Assembly: GCA_963695175.1 (NCBI GenBank)
Contig: CAVOGG010000009.1
Coordinates: 124,001-188,000, forward strand
Reading direction: 5' to 3'
Length of the DNA stretch: 64,000 bases
Source of the DNA: Fodinibacter sp963695175
Lineage (GTDB): Bacteria; Actinomycetota; Actinomycetes; Actinomycetales; Dermatophilaceae
Both the position numbers and the translations under genes were made by a program. The notes beneath the pieces were generated by a model. The model was not told the DNA's origin. It made no database searches and saw only the letters and a program-made list of their open reading frames with translations. Below, in pieces: positions 18,136 through 25,804 of the stretch (positions within the stretch are counted from its first letter, which is position 1; each line of letters starts with the position of its first letter).

Positions 18136-20276
18136 CCTGGGCGGTCGTCCTCGCGCTGCTCGGCATCGCGGTCGTCGTGGCCGCCGCGTGGCTGCTCGGC
18201 CGCCCGAGGTCACCGGAACGCTTCGCCGGGCTCGGTGAGCTCGAGGATGCCGGCCTGCCGGTCGGGCGGGCCCGTCACCTGTCCGGCGGCCCCGGGTTCG
18301 GGGCCCAGACGCGCGGCTACCGGATGGACCAGGTCGACACCGTCGTCGACTCCCTCGAGGCCCGCATCGCCGAACACGACCTCGAGATCGCGCTGCTGCG
18401 TGGTGAGGTGCCGGCCACGCCCGGCCGGCCCACCACCCCGCCGCCGACGCCGTCGGCGCTCGTCGAGCGCAGGTCGGGGGAGGACGAGCCGCCCCCTCGA
18501 CCGGGTCCGGCAGCCGGCCGTGACGAGTCCCCGGCTGCCGGACGCCCCGTGCCGTTGCGCCGGTCGGACCTGTGGGCACCGCTGGCCTACCTCCTGCTCG
18601 CCTGCTGGGTGCTGTCCGGGCTGATCACCAACCTGCGCACCGGCTACCTCTCCCAGGGGGTGCAGGACCAGCAGGCGTTCGAGTGGTACTTCGGTGCCGC
18701 CGCACACAACCTCACCGACCTGGCCAACCCGCTCTTCTCCGACCTGCAGAACTTCCCCGCGGGCGTGAACCTGATGGCGAACGCCGCGGTCCTCGGCCTG
18801 GGCATCCCACTCGCCCCCCTGACCCTGCTCGCCGGCCCGTCGGCGACCTTCCTCGTCGTCGAGCTGCTCGGTCTGGCGCTCACGGCATCCGCGTGGTTCT
18901 GGCTGTTCCGTCGCCACCTCGCGGTGCACCCGCTCGCCGCCGCCATCGGGGCGGGCTTCGTCGGCTTCGCGCCCGGGCTGGTCTCGCACGCCAACGGGCA
19001 CCCGAACTTCGTGGCGCAGTTCCTCGTGCCCCTCATCGTCGACCGCGTGCTGCGCCTCGCCCAAGGCCACCGCCCGGTGCGTGACGGCGTGGTGCTGGGC
19101 CTGCTCGCCGCGTGGCAGGTCCTCATCGGCGAGGAGGTGCTGCTGCTGACCGCGGTCGGCCTGGCCGTCGGGGGAGTGGTCTACCTCGCGCACGGGCGGC
19201 TGCCGCTGCGACGGATGCTGCCCGGCCTCGGTGCGGCCGCAGGGGTCTGCCTCGCGATCGTGGCCGTGCCGCTGTGGTGGCAGTTCGCCGGGCCGCAGAG
19301 CTATGGCGAGATCTTCCACCCCCCGGCGGGCAACGACCTCGCCCAGCTGTGGGGGAGGGCCACCCGCAGCATCGGCGCCGACCCGTTCGCCTCCGCCGCA
19401 GTGTCGATGAACCGCACCGAGGAGAACTCGTTCTTCGGCGTCCCGCTGCTGGTCGCGGCCGCGGCCGTCGTCGTCGTGCTGTGGCGCCGCGTCCTGGTTC
19501 AGTCCCTCGGCGCGGTCGTCGTGGTCTCGTGCTGGCTCTCGCTCGGCGAGGAGGTCATGGTCAACGGCAGGCCGACCGGCATCCCGGGTCCGTGGGCGCT
19601 GTTCGAGCAGCTGCCGGTGCTCGGCAACGTGCTGCCGACCCGCTTCGCCCTCGTCGCGGTGCCCGCTCTGGGGGCGCTGCTCGCGATCGGCATCGAGGAG
19701 GTGCGGCGGGTCACGACCCGGTATGCCGGGCACGCCGGTGCCGGCCTCGCCGTCGGCGCAGTGGCCGGGCTGCTGGTGCTGCTGCCGGTCGTGCCCACCC
19801 CGCTCGTCGTCGACCAGCGGGCGCCGCTGCCGGCGTTCTTCAGCGACGGCTCGTGGCGCGACTGGGTCGACGAGGGCGGCTCGGTGCTCGCGGCGCCGGC
19901 TCCGTGGGTCGCCGACACCCGGGCCCTGGAGTGGCAGGCGGAGGCGCGGTGGGGCTTTCCGGTGGTCGCGGGGTACTTCGTCGGCCCGGACTCGACGACG
20001 GAACGCGGCGGCCAGTACGGCTCCACGCCGACCGCGCTGACCCAGTGGATGTCCGACATCACCGAGAACGGGGAGGTCCAGGAGCCCGACCCCGGCCAGG
20101 TGGCCCAGTTCCGCGACGACCTGCGGGCCTCGCGCGTGGATGCCGTGGTGCTGCCCGACGCGCGCCCCGAGGCACCCGTGCTGCTCGCCTCGCTGACGTC
20201 GGCGTTCGGCGAGCCGACGCACACCGGGGGCGTGTACGTCTGGGACGTGAGGGACGTGACCGATGGCGCTGGCTGA
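18132..20276 (+). CDS. DivIVA-like module fused to GT-C-type polytopic membrane protein
   Basis: 714 residues in one uninterrupted frame. Residues 1-23 form a membrane helix, RGYRMDQVD starts at Arg61 with a short coiled coil, and residues 95-140 are a Pro-rich linker. From about 146 there are roughly ten membrane helices and a large extracytoplasmic C-terminal domain. The polytopic part begins like lipid-linked-sugar glycosyltransferases (an acidic loop after TM1, QDQQAFEWYFGA). Family and substrate are not certain. GTGA overlap with the SRPBCC gene; the 3' end overlaps the next gene, a likely mannosyltransferase, so a joint role in envelope glycosylation is plausible. Confidence 0.8.
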   Translation: MTWAVVLALLGIAVVVAAAWLLGRPRSPERFAGLGELEDAGLPVGRARHLSGGPGFGAQTRGYRMDQVDTVVDSLEARIAEHDLEIALLRGEVPATPGRPTTPPPTPSALVERRSGEDEPPPRPGPAAGRDESPAAGRPVPLRRSDLWAPLAYLLLACWVLSGLITNLRTGYLSQGVQDQQAFEWYFGAAAHNLTDLANPLFSDLQNFPAGVNLMANAAVLGLGIPLAPLTLLAGPSATFLVVELLGLALTASAWFWLFRRHLAVHPLAAAIGAGFVGFAPGLVSHANGHPNFVAQFLVPLIVDRVLRLAQGHRPVRDGVVLGLLAAWQVLIGEEVLLLTAVGLAVGGVVYLAHGRLPLRRMLPGLGAAAGVCLAIVAVPLWWQFAGPQSYGEIFHPPAGNDLAQLWGRATRSIGADPFASAAVSMNRTEENSFFGVPLLVAAAAVVVVLWRRVLVQSLGAVVVVSCWLSLGEEVMVNGRPTGIPGPWALFEQLPVLGNVLPTRFALVAVPALGALLAIGIEEVRRVTTRYAGHAGAGLAVGAVAGLLVLLPVVPTPLVVDQRAPLPAFFSDGSWRDWVDEGGSVLAAPAPWVADTRALEWQAEARWGFPVVAGYFVGPDSTTERGGQYGSTPTALTQWMSDITENGEVQEPDPGQVAQFRDDLRASRVDAVVLPDARPEAPVLLASLTSAFGEPTHTGGVYVWDVRDVTDGAG

Positions 20277-21561
20277 GGCGTCGCGGCAGGCCTCACCGCC
20301 GCGACCGACACCCTTCACGTCCGCCGGGCGGCACGCCATCGGCGCCCGGGCCCTGGCGCACCCGGTCGTCACGGTGCTGGCCTTCTACCTCGCCTCGCGG
20401 GTGGTCTCGCTGGTCGCCGTGTGGGTGGCTGCCACCTACTTCCAGAACCCGGCCGGGGTGGGCCACGCGTCACCCGGCCTCGGCGACATGTTCGGGCTGT
20501 GGGACGGCGTCTGGTACGAGCGCATCGTCCACGACGGCTACCCCGTGCCGCTGCCGGTCGACGCCGACAACGGGAAGGTGACCTACAGCGCCTGGGCGTT
20601 CTACCCGCTCTACCCCTACCTGGTGAAGGGCGTGATGCTCACCGGGATGCCGTTCGCGGTCGCCGGACTCGTGCTCAACCTGGTGCTCGCCGGGGTCGCA
20701 GCGGTGCTCATCTGGGCGGTGCTGCGCTCGGGGGTGCACGCCGACCGGCAGCCACAGCGCGAGCGGCTCGCCCTGGTCGCGGCCTGCCTGTGGTGCTTCT
20801 ACCCGACGACCGCGGTGATGCTCAAGCCCTACACCGAGGCGCTGGCGGTGGCCCTGGTCGCCGGGGCCGTGCTCCTGCTCATCCGGCGCAGCTACCTGCT
20901 CGTCGCCCTCGTGGCGCTGCCGCTGGGCTTCACCCGGGGCATCGCCCCGGCGTTGGGGGCGGCCGCGCTCATCCACCTCGTCGTGCGCTGGCGCGAGGAC
21001 CGCGCCGCCGGTGCACGTCCGCTCCACGGGCAGCGGACCAGTGCGGCCGTCATGCTGGCCGCCCTCGCGGTGAGCGCGGTCGCCTGGCCGGTCGTGGCGG
21101 GTCTGGTCACCGGGGTGCCGTCGGCCTTCTTCGACGTGCAGGCCGCCTGGGGGCAGCGACCCGACAAGGGTCCGTTCGTGCTGTGGTTCGAGTGGGCCTG
21201 GCAGGGCAAGGGCATCGCCGGGGTCGTCGTGCTCGTCGCGCTCGCCGGCACCTACGTCGCGCTGGTGCTCGGTCGCCACGGCCGGTGGATCAGCGTCGAG
21301 GCGCGGGCCTGGGCGCTCGCCTACCCGCTCTACCTCTTCGCGGTGGTGCGACCGATCACCAGCATGTGGCGCTTCCTGCTCCTGGACTTCCCCCTGGCGG
21401 CGCTCCTGGCGTCGGTCGCGATGCGCAGCGCGAACGGCCAGGGCGTGGTGCCGCACTGGCGCCGCCGGGTCGCGGTGGTGCTCGTCGTCCTCGTCGCCGG
21501 GTTGTTCTGGTGGACCTGCTCGTTGCTCGTCTACACGCCGTGGGGGTCGTTCCCGCCCTGA
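20263..21561 (+). CDS. PIG-V-type GT-C mannosyltransferase-like membrane protein
   Basis: 432 residues with about ten membrane helices. The first external loop has MFGLWDGVWYERIVHDGYP, the WD-x-x-WY motif typical of the PIG-V/GT-C family, which transfers mannose from polyprenyl phosphate mannose. FYPLYPYLVK and CFYPTTAVMLKPYTE are also typical. The start overlaps the upstream gene by 14 bases. In actinobacteria such enzymes decorate lipoglycans or proteins; the acceptor here is not known. Confidence 0.85.
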   Translation: MALAEASRQASPPRPTPFTSAGRHAIGARALAHPVVTVLAFYLASRVVSLVAVWVAATYFQNPAGVGHASPGLGDMFGLWDGVWYERIVHDGYPVPLPVDADNGKVTYSAWAFYPLYPYLVKGVMLTGMPFAVAGLVLNLVLAGVAAVLIWAVLRSGVHADRQPQRERLALVAACLWCFYPTTAVMLKPYTEALAVALVAGAVLLLIRRSYLLVALVALPLGFTRGIAPALGAAALIHLVVRWREDRAAGARPLHGQRTSAAVMLAALAVSAVAWPVVAGLVTGVPSAFFDVQAAWGQRPDKGPFVLWFEWAWQGKGIAGVVVLVALAGTYVALVLGRHGRWISVEARAWALAYPLYLFAVVRPITSMWRFLLLDFPLAALLASVAMRSANGQGVVPHWRRRVAVVLVVLVAGLFWWTCSLLVYTPWGSFPP

Positions 21562-21610
21562 CCTGCCAAGAACCCGTCGTGGCGGATTTCTCTCTGTCGC
21601 ACCGCTACGG

Positions 21611-21616
21611 GATAAT
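21611..21616 (+). promoter_or_regulatory. -10 box for the DUF3117 gene
   Basis: GATAAT stands out in a G+C-rich spacer, about 80 bases upstream of the DUF3117 ATG. It implies a leader of roughly 75 bases ending in AAGGGA, a Shine-Dalgarno sequence about seven bases before the start. No obvious -35 was seen. Confidence 0.4.
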
Positions 21617-21696
21617 GGGGCCCTACACCCGGCAGTCCGGCGCCGGGCTACACGCGGCGCGCACACGTGAAGCCGCGGAGATGAAGGGATTCAGCC

Positions 21697-21870
21697 ATGG
21701 CGGCAATGAAGCCGAGGACGGGCGACGGCCCGCTCGAGGTCACCAAGGAAGGTCGCGGCATCGTGCTGCGCATGCCCCTCGAGGGCGGCGGCCGGCTCGT
21801 TGTCGAGATGACGCCTGATGAGGTCCGTGCCCTCGGTGAGGCCATCGACAACTGCGAAGGCCTGTCCTGA
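21697..21870 (+). CDS. DUF3117 small protein
   Basis: 57 residues: MAAMKPRTGDGPLEVTKEG, then RGIVLRMPLEGGGRLVVEMT, then a short Asp/Glu-containing helix. It matches the actinobacterial DUF3117 family, compact, strongly conserved proteins of unknown function. A good Shine-Dalgarno (AAGGGA) precedes the ATG, and a perfect hairpin follows the stop, so it looks like a single-gene transcript. Confidence 0.88.
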   Translation: MAAMKPRTGDGPLEVTKEGRGIVLRMPLEGGGRLVVEMTPDEVRALGEAIDNCEGLS

Positions 21871-21889
21871 CCCGCACCTGAGCACCGCC

Positions 21890-21923
21890 GACGAGGCCCC
21901 CACCGCGTGGTGGGGGCCTCGTC
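21890..21923 (+). terminator. Perfect 15-bp stem-loop after DUF3117
   Basis: GACGAGGCCCCCACC (21890-21904), a GCGT loop and the exact reverse complement (21909-21923) form a 15-bp G+C-rich stem, 19 bases after the DUF3117 stop. No T-tract follows, as is common for actinobacterial terminators. Confidence 0.75.
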
Positions 21924-21969
21924 GCGTCCGGCGCTCCCCACCGCCCGGGTTCGTGGGTAGGGTCGCCGG

Positions 21970-23487
21970 GTGCCCCATGACGACGTCATCCTGAGCCCCC
22001 GCACCTCCGCGTGGACGGTGCGGGCCTCCCTGGCCGACACCCTGCGCGACCTCTCCCCGGCCGACCCGACGGCCTCGGTGCTCGTCGCCCCGGTCGCCGA
22101 CGGCCCGGACGGTGACGTCACCGCCCGGGCGGCGCTCGTCGCCCTCGGCCTCGACGCCGACACCCTGATCGCCACCCACGAGCCCGCCAGCACCGCCGGC
22201 ACGGTCACCGCCGTGCCCCTGCCGCCGGGCGCGCACGCGGTGCGGCGGGTCGTGCTCGTCGGTGTCGACGACGGGTCGGACCAGGCGTGGCGGACGGCCG
22301 GCGCGGCCGTGGGCCGAGCGACCCGCGGCGCGGGCGAGGTCGTGCACGCGGTCGGCGAGGTGGCCGCGCTCCCGGCCTACGTCGAGTCGGTCGTGCTCGC
22401 CTCCTGGGCGTCGCCGCGCTGGACCCGCGACGGCGCGGTGGCCGGCTGCGAGCCCGCAGCGACGGCGGTCGTGGCCGGCACGACGGATGCCGCGGTGGTG
22501 CAGCGAGCCGTGGTGCGGGCGCGGGCCCAGCTCGTCGCCCGGGGGCTGGCGGCGACCCCGTCGAACACCAAGAACCCCGCGTGGCTGGCGCGCCAGGCGC
22601 GCACCGCGGCCCGGCGCAGCGGCCTCCAGGCGCAGGTGTGGGACGAACGCCGGCTGCGCGCGGACGGGTTCGGCGGCATCCTCGCGGTCGGCCAAGGATC
22701 GAGCACCCCGCCGCGGCTGGTGCGGCTCGACCACGAGCCGGCAGGCGCAACGGCATCCACGCCGCGGGTCGTGCTCGTCGGCAAGGGCATCACGTTCGAC
22801 ACCGGCGGCCTGCAGGTCAAGCCGGTCGACGGCATGCTCGGCATGAAGACCGACATGTCCGGTTCCGCCATCGTGCTGGCCGTGCTGTCGGCCTGCCGCG
22901 AGCTCGAGGTCCCCGTGCGGGTGACCGGCCTGCTCGCCATCGCCGAGAACGCCTTCGGCGCAGGCTCCTACCGCCCGGGCGACGTCATCACGCACTACGG
23001 CGGCCGCACCGTCGAGATCGGCAACACCGACGCCGAGGGCCGCATCGTCATGGCCGACGCGCTCGCGTACGCCGACGCCCACCTCGACCCCACCTGGCTG
23101 GTCGACGTCGCGACGCTGACCGGCGCGGCCCGGATCGCCCTCGGCCGGGCCATGGCCCCCGTCTTCTCCACGGATGCCGGTCTCACCGCCGCGCTCGTGG
23201 CCGCCGGTGTGACGACTGGTGAGACGCTGTGGCCGATGCCCCTGCCGGACACCTACCGTCGAGCCCTCGACTCCGACGTCGCCGACCTCAACCACATCGC
23301 CCCAGGTGTGGGGGGTGGAGCGGTCACGGCGGCCCTGTTCCTTCGCGAGTTCGTGGGCGAGCGCCGCTGGGCGCACCTCGACATCGCGGGCACCGGCCGC
23401 TCGGACGTCGATGCCGGCGACTCCGTCAAGGGAGCCACCGGGTTCGGGACACGACTGCTGCTGCGGTGGCTGGAGGAGATGGCATGA
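21970..23487 (+). CDS. pepA: Leucyl aminopeptidase (M17)
   Basis: 505 residues, a cytosolic M17 dizinc aminopeptidase. The metal and active-site blocks are intact: VGKGITFDTGGLQVKP, MLGMKTDMSGSA and NTDAEGRIVMADALAYA. The N-terminal macro-like domain is less conserved, as usual. GTG start, six bases after TAGGGT (21958-21963), so a leaderless mRNA is likely. The stop overlaps the next gene (ATGA). Confidence 0.94.
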   Translation: MPHDDVILSPRTSAWTVRASLADTLRDLSPADPTASVLVAPVADGPDGDVTARAALVALGLDADTLIATHEPASTAGTVTAVPLPPGAHAVRRVVLVGVDDGSDQAWRTAGAAVGRATRGAGEVVHAVGEVAALPAYVESVVLASWASPRWTRDGAVAGCEPAATAVVAGTTDAAVVQRAVVRARAQLVARGLAATPSNTKNPAWLARQARTAARRSGLQAQVWDERRLRADGFGGILAVGQGSSTPPRLVRLDHEPAGATASTPRVVLVGKGITFDTGGLQVKPVDGMLGMKTDMSGSAIVLAVLSACRELEVPVRVTGLLAIAENAFGAGSYRPGDVITHYGGRTVEIGNTDAEGRIVMADALAYADAHLDPTWLVDVATLTGAARIALGRAMAPVFSTDAGLTAALVAAGVTTGETLWPMPLPDTYRRALDSDVADLNHIAPGVGGGAVTAALFLREFVGERRWAHLDIAGTGRSDVDAGDSVKGATGFGTRLLLRWLEEMA

Positions 23488-23840
23488 ACGCCGGGTACGG
23501 GCTGACGGTGCGCTGGTCGCTGGAGAACGCCCCGAACGACGCGGCCGACCAGCTGCGCGAGTACGTCGTCGGCACCTCGATCGCCCGGTTCATGTTCCTC
23601 GACGGCCTGGCCTTCAAGGTGTGGCGGATGCGCGAGGGCGAGTGGTTCGAGGGCACCTACGTCTTCGACAGCGAGCAGGACCGCACCCACTTCCGCGAGG
23701 GCTTCGAGCCCGGCGCAGCCAACGCCCCCGGCAGCACGATCATCGGCTCCTCGCCGGTGCTCCTGGAGAACTGGGAGGTCGTCGCGATCGCCGAGGGCCC
23801 CGCGGGCTTCCGGCGCGGCGCCGGTCCGGACGTGAGCTGA
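23484..23840 (+). CDS. Conserved hypothetical, possible dimeric alpha/beta barrel
   Basis: 118 residues, coupled to pepA by an ATGA overlap. The pattern LTVRWSLENAP...FKVWRMREGEWFEGTYVF...EGFEPGA suggests a small YdhR/ABM-like alpha/beta-barrel protein, but I do not recognise the family with confidence. No signal peptide or membrane segment. The C-terminal ~20 residues look disordered. Function unknown. Confidence 0.75.
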   Translation: MNAGYGLTVRWSLENAPNDAADQLREYVVGTSIARFMFLDGLAFKVWRMREGEWFEGTYVFDSEQDRTHFREGFEPGAANAPGSTIIGSSPVLLENWEVVAIAEGPAGFRRGAGPDVS

Positions 23841-23853
23841 ACCGCGTAGCGGG

Positions 23854-24489
23854 TCAGCGCTTGACGGCCACGAGCAGGCCGTCGCTGACGGGGAACAGCG
23901 CCGTCACGAGCTCGTCGTGGTCGCGCAGCGACTTGCCGAGGTCGCGCAGGGTGCTGGTCGTCGCGTCGCGCGCGGCCGGGTCGGCCACCTGGTCGTGCCA
24001 GAGCATGTTGTCCAGCACGAGCACGCCCCCCGGGCGTAGCAGCCGAACCGCGTGCTCGACGTAGACCGGGTAGCCGCCCTTGTCGGCGTCGACCACCACC
24101 AGGTCGTAGGCGCCGTCGGTCATCCGGGGCAGCACGTCGGCGGCCGGGCCGGTGATGACCCGGGTGCGCTGGTGGGCGTACCCGGCCTCGGCGTAGGCCT
24201 CGCGGGCCGCTCGCTGGTGCTCGGCCGAGGAGTCGATCGTGGTGAGCACGCCGTCCTCCGGCATCCCGGCGAGCAGCCACAGGCCGGAGGTGCCCGCACC
24301 GGTGCCGATCTCGGCGACGTGGCGCGCCTGGACGGCGGCGGCGATGAAGCGCAGGGCGGCACCGGCTCCGGTGCCCACGGGGCTGGCGTCGCCGAACTCG
24401 ACCCCGCGCCGGCGGGCGGCCTCGACGACCTCCGGCTCGGGCACGAACTCCTCGGCGTAGGACCAGCTGGCCGGCTTGAGTTGGCTCAT
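23854..24489 (-). CDS. SAM-dependent O-methyltransferase (family 3)
   Basis: 211 residues. SAM-binding motif HVAEIGTGAGTSGLWLL, acidic motif LTTIDSS, and VVVDADKGGYPVYVEHAV with the metal-site Asp typical of cation-dependent catechol/caffeoyl-CoA-type O-methyltransferases (Rv1220c-like). Substrate unknown. It lies divergently beside sigE, the same order as Rv1220c-sigE in mycobacteria. TAGGGT (24501-24496) six bases before the ATG predicts a leaderless transcript. Confidence 0.92.
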   Translation of the reverse strand: MSQLKPASWSYAEEFVPEPEVVEAARRRGVEFGDASPVGTGAGAALRFIAAAVQARHVAEIGTGAGTSGLWLLAGMPEDGVLTTIDSSAEHQRAAREAYAEAGYAHQRTRVITGPAADVLPRMTDGAYDLVVVDADKGGYPVYVEHAVRLLRPGGVLVLDNMLWHDQVADPAARDATTSTLRDLGKSLRDHDELVTALFPVSDGLLVAVKR

Positions 24490-24560
24490 GGCGCCACCCT
24501 ACGGCCCGGGGCCCCCACGTTCGCGCGGACACGGGCTCCCAGCGTTCGTTCAGGAAAACC

Positions 24561-24589
24561 GGGAACAATCAAGGGATCAGACGCGTATC
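24561..24589 (+). promoter_or_regulatory. Possible ECF-type sigE promoter
   Basis: GGGAAC (24561-24566) and CGTATC (24584-24589), 17 bases apart, resemble the GGGAAC/CGTT promoters of SigE-type factors and would allow autoregulation. Transcription would start near 24596, downstream of the ATG at 24591. This favours the ATG at 24627, which has GAGG nine bases upstream. Confidence 0.35.
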
Positions 24590-24626
24590 GATGGGTGACA
24601 TGAGCAGCCTGGTGAGGGAAGAGCCG

Positions 24627-25253
24627 ATGACGACGACGTATGCCGCCCAGGGTGGCGAGACGCCGGCTGCCGGTTGGGTTCCCCCGACGTGGGAGGAGGT
24701 CGTCGAGCAGCACTCCGCGCGGGTCTACCGGCTGGCCTACCGGCTCACCGGGAACGTGCACGATGCCGAGGACCTCACCCAGGACGTGTTCGTCCGGGTG
24801 TTCCGCTCGCTGCACACCTACCAGCCGGGCACCTTCGAGGGCTGGCTGCACCGCATCACCACCAACGTCTTCCTCGACAAGATGCGCCGCAAGCAGCGGA
24901 TCCGCTTCGACGCGCTGTCCGACGAGTCCGCCGCCCGGCTGCCCAGCCGTGGCCCGGGCCCGGAGCAGCGCTACCACGACGCTCACTTCGACGACGACGT
25001 GCAGCGCGCGCTGGACGCCCTCTCCCCGGACTTCCGGGCCGCGGTCGTCCTGTGCGACATCGAGGGCCTGTCCTACGAGGAGGTCGCCGCGACGCTGGGC
25101 ATCAAGCTCGGCACGGTGCGCTCGCGCATCCACCGCGGTCGCGCCCAGCTGCGCGAGTCGCTGGCGCACCGCGCGCCGCAGCCCTCCACCACCACGGCGC
25201 CGACCAAGAGCCGGGGCCGGATCATCCGTCGCCCCGCAGCGGGGACCGTATGA
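24627..25253 (+). CDS. sigE: ECF RNA polymerase sigma factor SigE
   Basis: 208 residues: sigma-2 (about 25-95, RVYRLAYRLTGNVHDAEDLTQDVFVRVF) and sigma-4 (about 130-185, LSYEEVAATLGIKLGTVRSRIHRGR), plus a basic tail. Followed by an anti-sigma gene and htrA, and preceded by the divergent O-methyltransferase, exactly the mycobacterial sigE order. It should control the envelope-stress response. The ATG at 24627 has a good Shine-Dalgarno; in-frame ATGs at 24591 and 24600 are alternatives. The stop overlaps the anti-sigma start (ATGA). Confidence 0.93.
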   Translation: MTTTYAAQGGETPAAGWVPPTWEEVVEQHSARVYRLAYRLTGNVHDAEDLTQDVFVRVFRSLHTYQPGTFEGWLHRITTNVFLDKMRRKQRIRFDALSDESAARLPSRGPGPEQRYHDAHFDDDVQRALDALSPDFRAAVVLCDIEGLSYEEVAATLGIKLGTVRSRIHRGRAQLRESLAHRAPQPSTTTAPTKSRGRIIRRPAAGTV

Positions 25254-25804
25254 CCGACGCCATGCGGGTGCAGTGCCAGGGTGAGGAGCTGGCGGAGTAC
25301 GCCGCCGGCCGCCTCCCGGTGGACCGACAGTGGGCGTGGGACCGCCACCTGGTCGCCTGCCAGGTCTGCGCCCACGAGGTCGCCCAGGAGCGCCGGCTGC
25401 GCAGTGCCCTCGCGGGTGCGCCGTCGATGCCGGGCGACCTGCGGTCGTCGCTGCTGGCTCTCGGCGCCGCGCTGGCGACCGACCTCGGCCCGCGACCGGC
25501 GTCCACCGGCCACGCCCAGCTGGCGCTGCTGCACCCCTCGGCGCCGCCGTGCCACCGCAGCGCCCTGCGCGCCACCGTCGTCGCCGCCGCCGCGGCCGGG
25601 CTGTCGGCCGCCGCTGCCTGGAGCCTGACGGTCGCCCCGACACCCGTGCAGGTGCGCACCGGGCTGGCGACGTCGACGGCACCGGTGGTGTCGCCCGCAG
25701 CCACCCCGACGCGCGCCGCGGCACCCGTGTCGATCGCCCAGGTGCGGTTCACCCGGACCGTCGTCGTCAGTCGCCTCGTCGAGCGGGCAGAATCCACCCC
25801 ATGA
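25250..25804 (+). CDS. rseA: Zinc-type anti-sigma factor (RseA-like)
   Basis: 184 residues. The N-terminus has a ZAS motif, His33-x3-Cys37-x2-Cys40 with Cys9 as the extra ligand (RHLVACQVC). A hydrophobic stretch at about 105-127 is followed by an Ala/Thr/Pro-rich part. It should bind and silence SigE at the membrane. ATGA overlap with sigE and ATG/TGA overlap with htrA allow fixed stoichiometry. Named from synteny with Rv1222; binding is inferred. Confidence 0.88.
   Translation: MTDAMRVQCQGEELAEYAAGRLPVDRQWAWDRHLVACQVCAHEVAQERRLRSALAGAPSMPGDLRSSLLALGAALATDLGPRPASTGHAQLALLHPSAPPCHRSALRATVVAAAAAGLSAAAAWSLTVAPTPVQVRTGLATSTAPVVSPAATPTRAAAPVSIAQVRFTRTVVVSRLVERAESTP

Noticed and set aside
24591..24626. 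Upstream ATG (24591) as the sigE start
   Set aside because: No Shine-Dalgarno, and the candidate promoter would start transcription at about 24596, downstream of it; the ATG at 24627 has a suitable GAGG.
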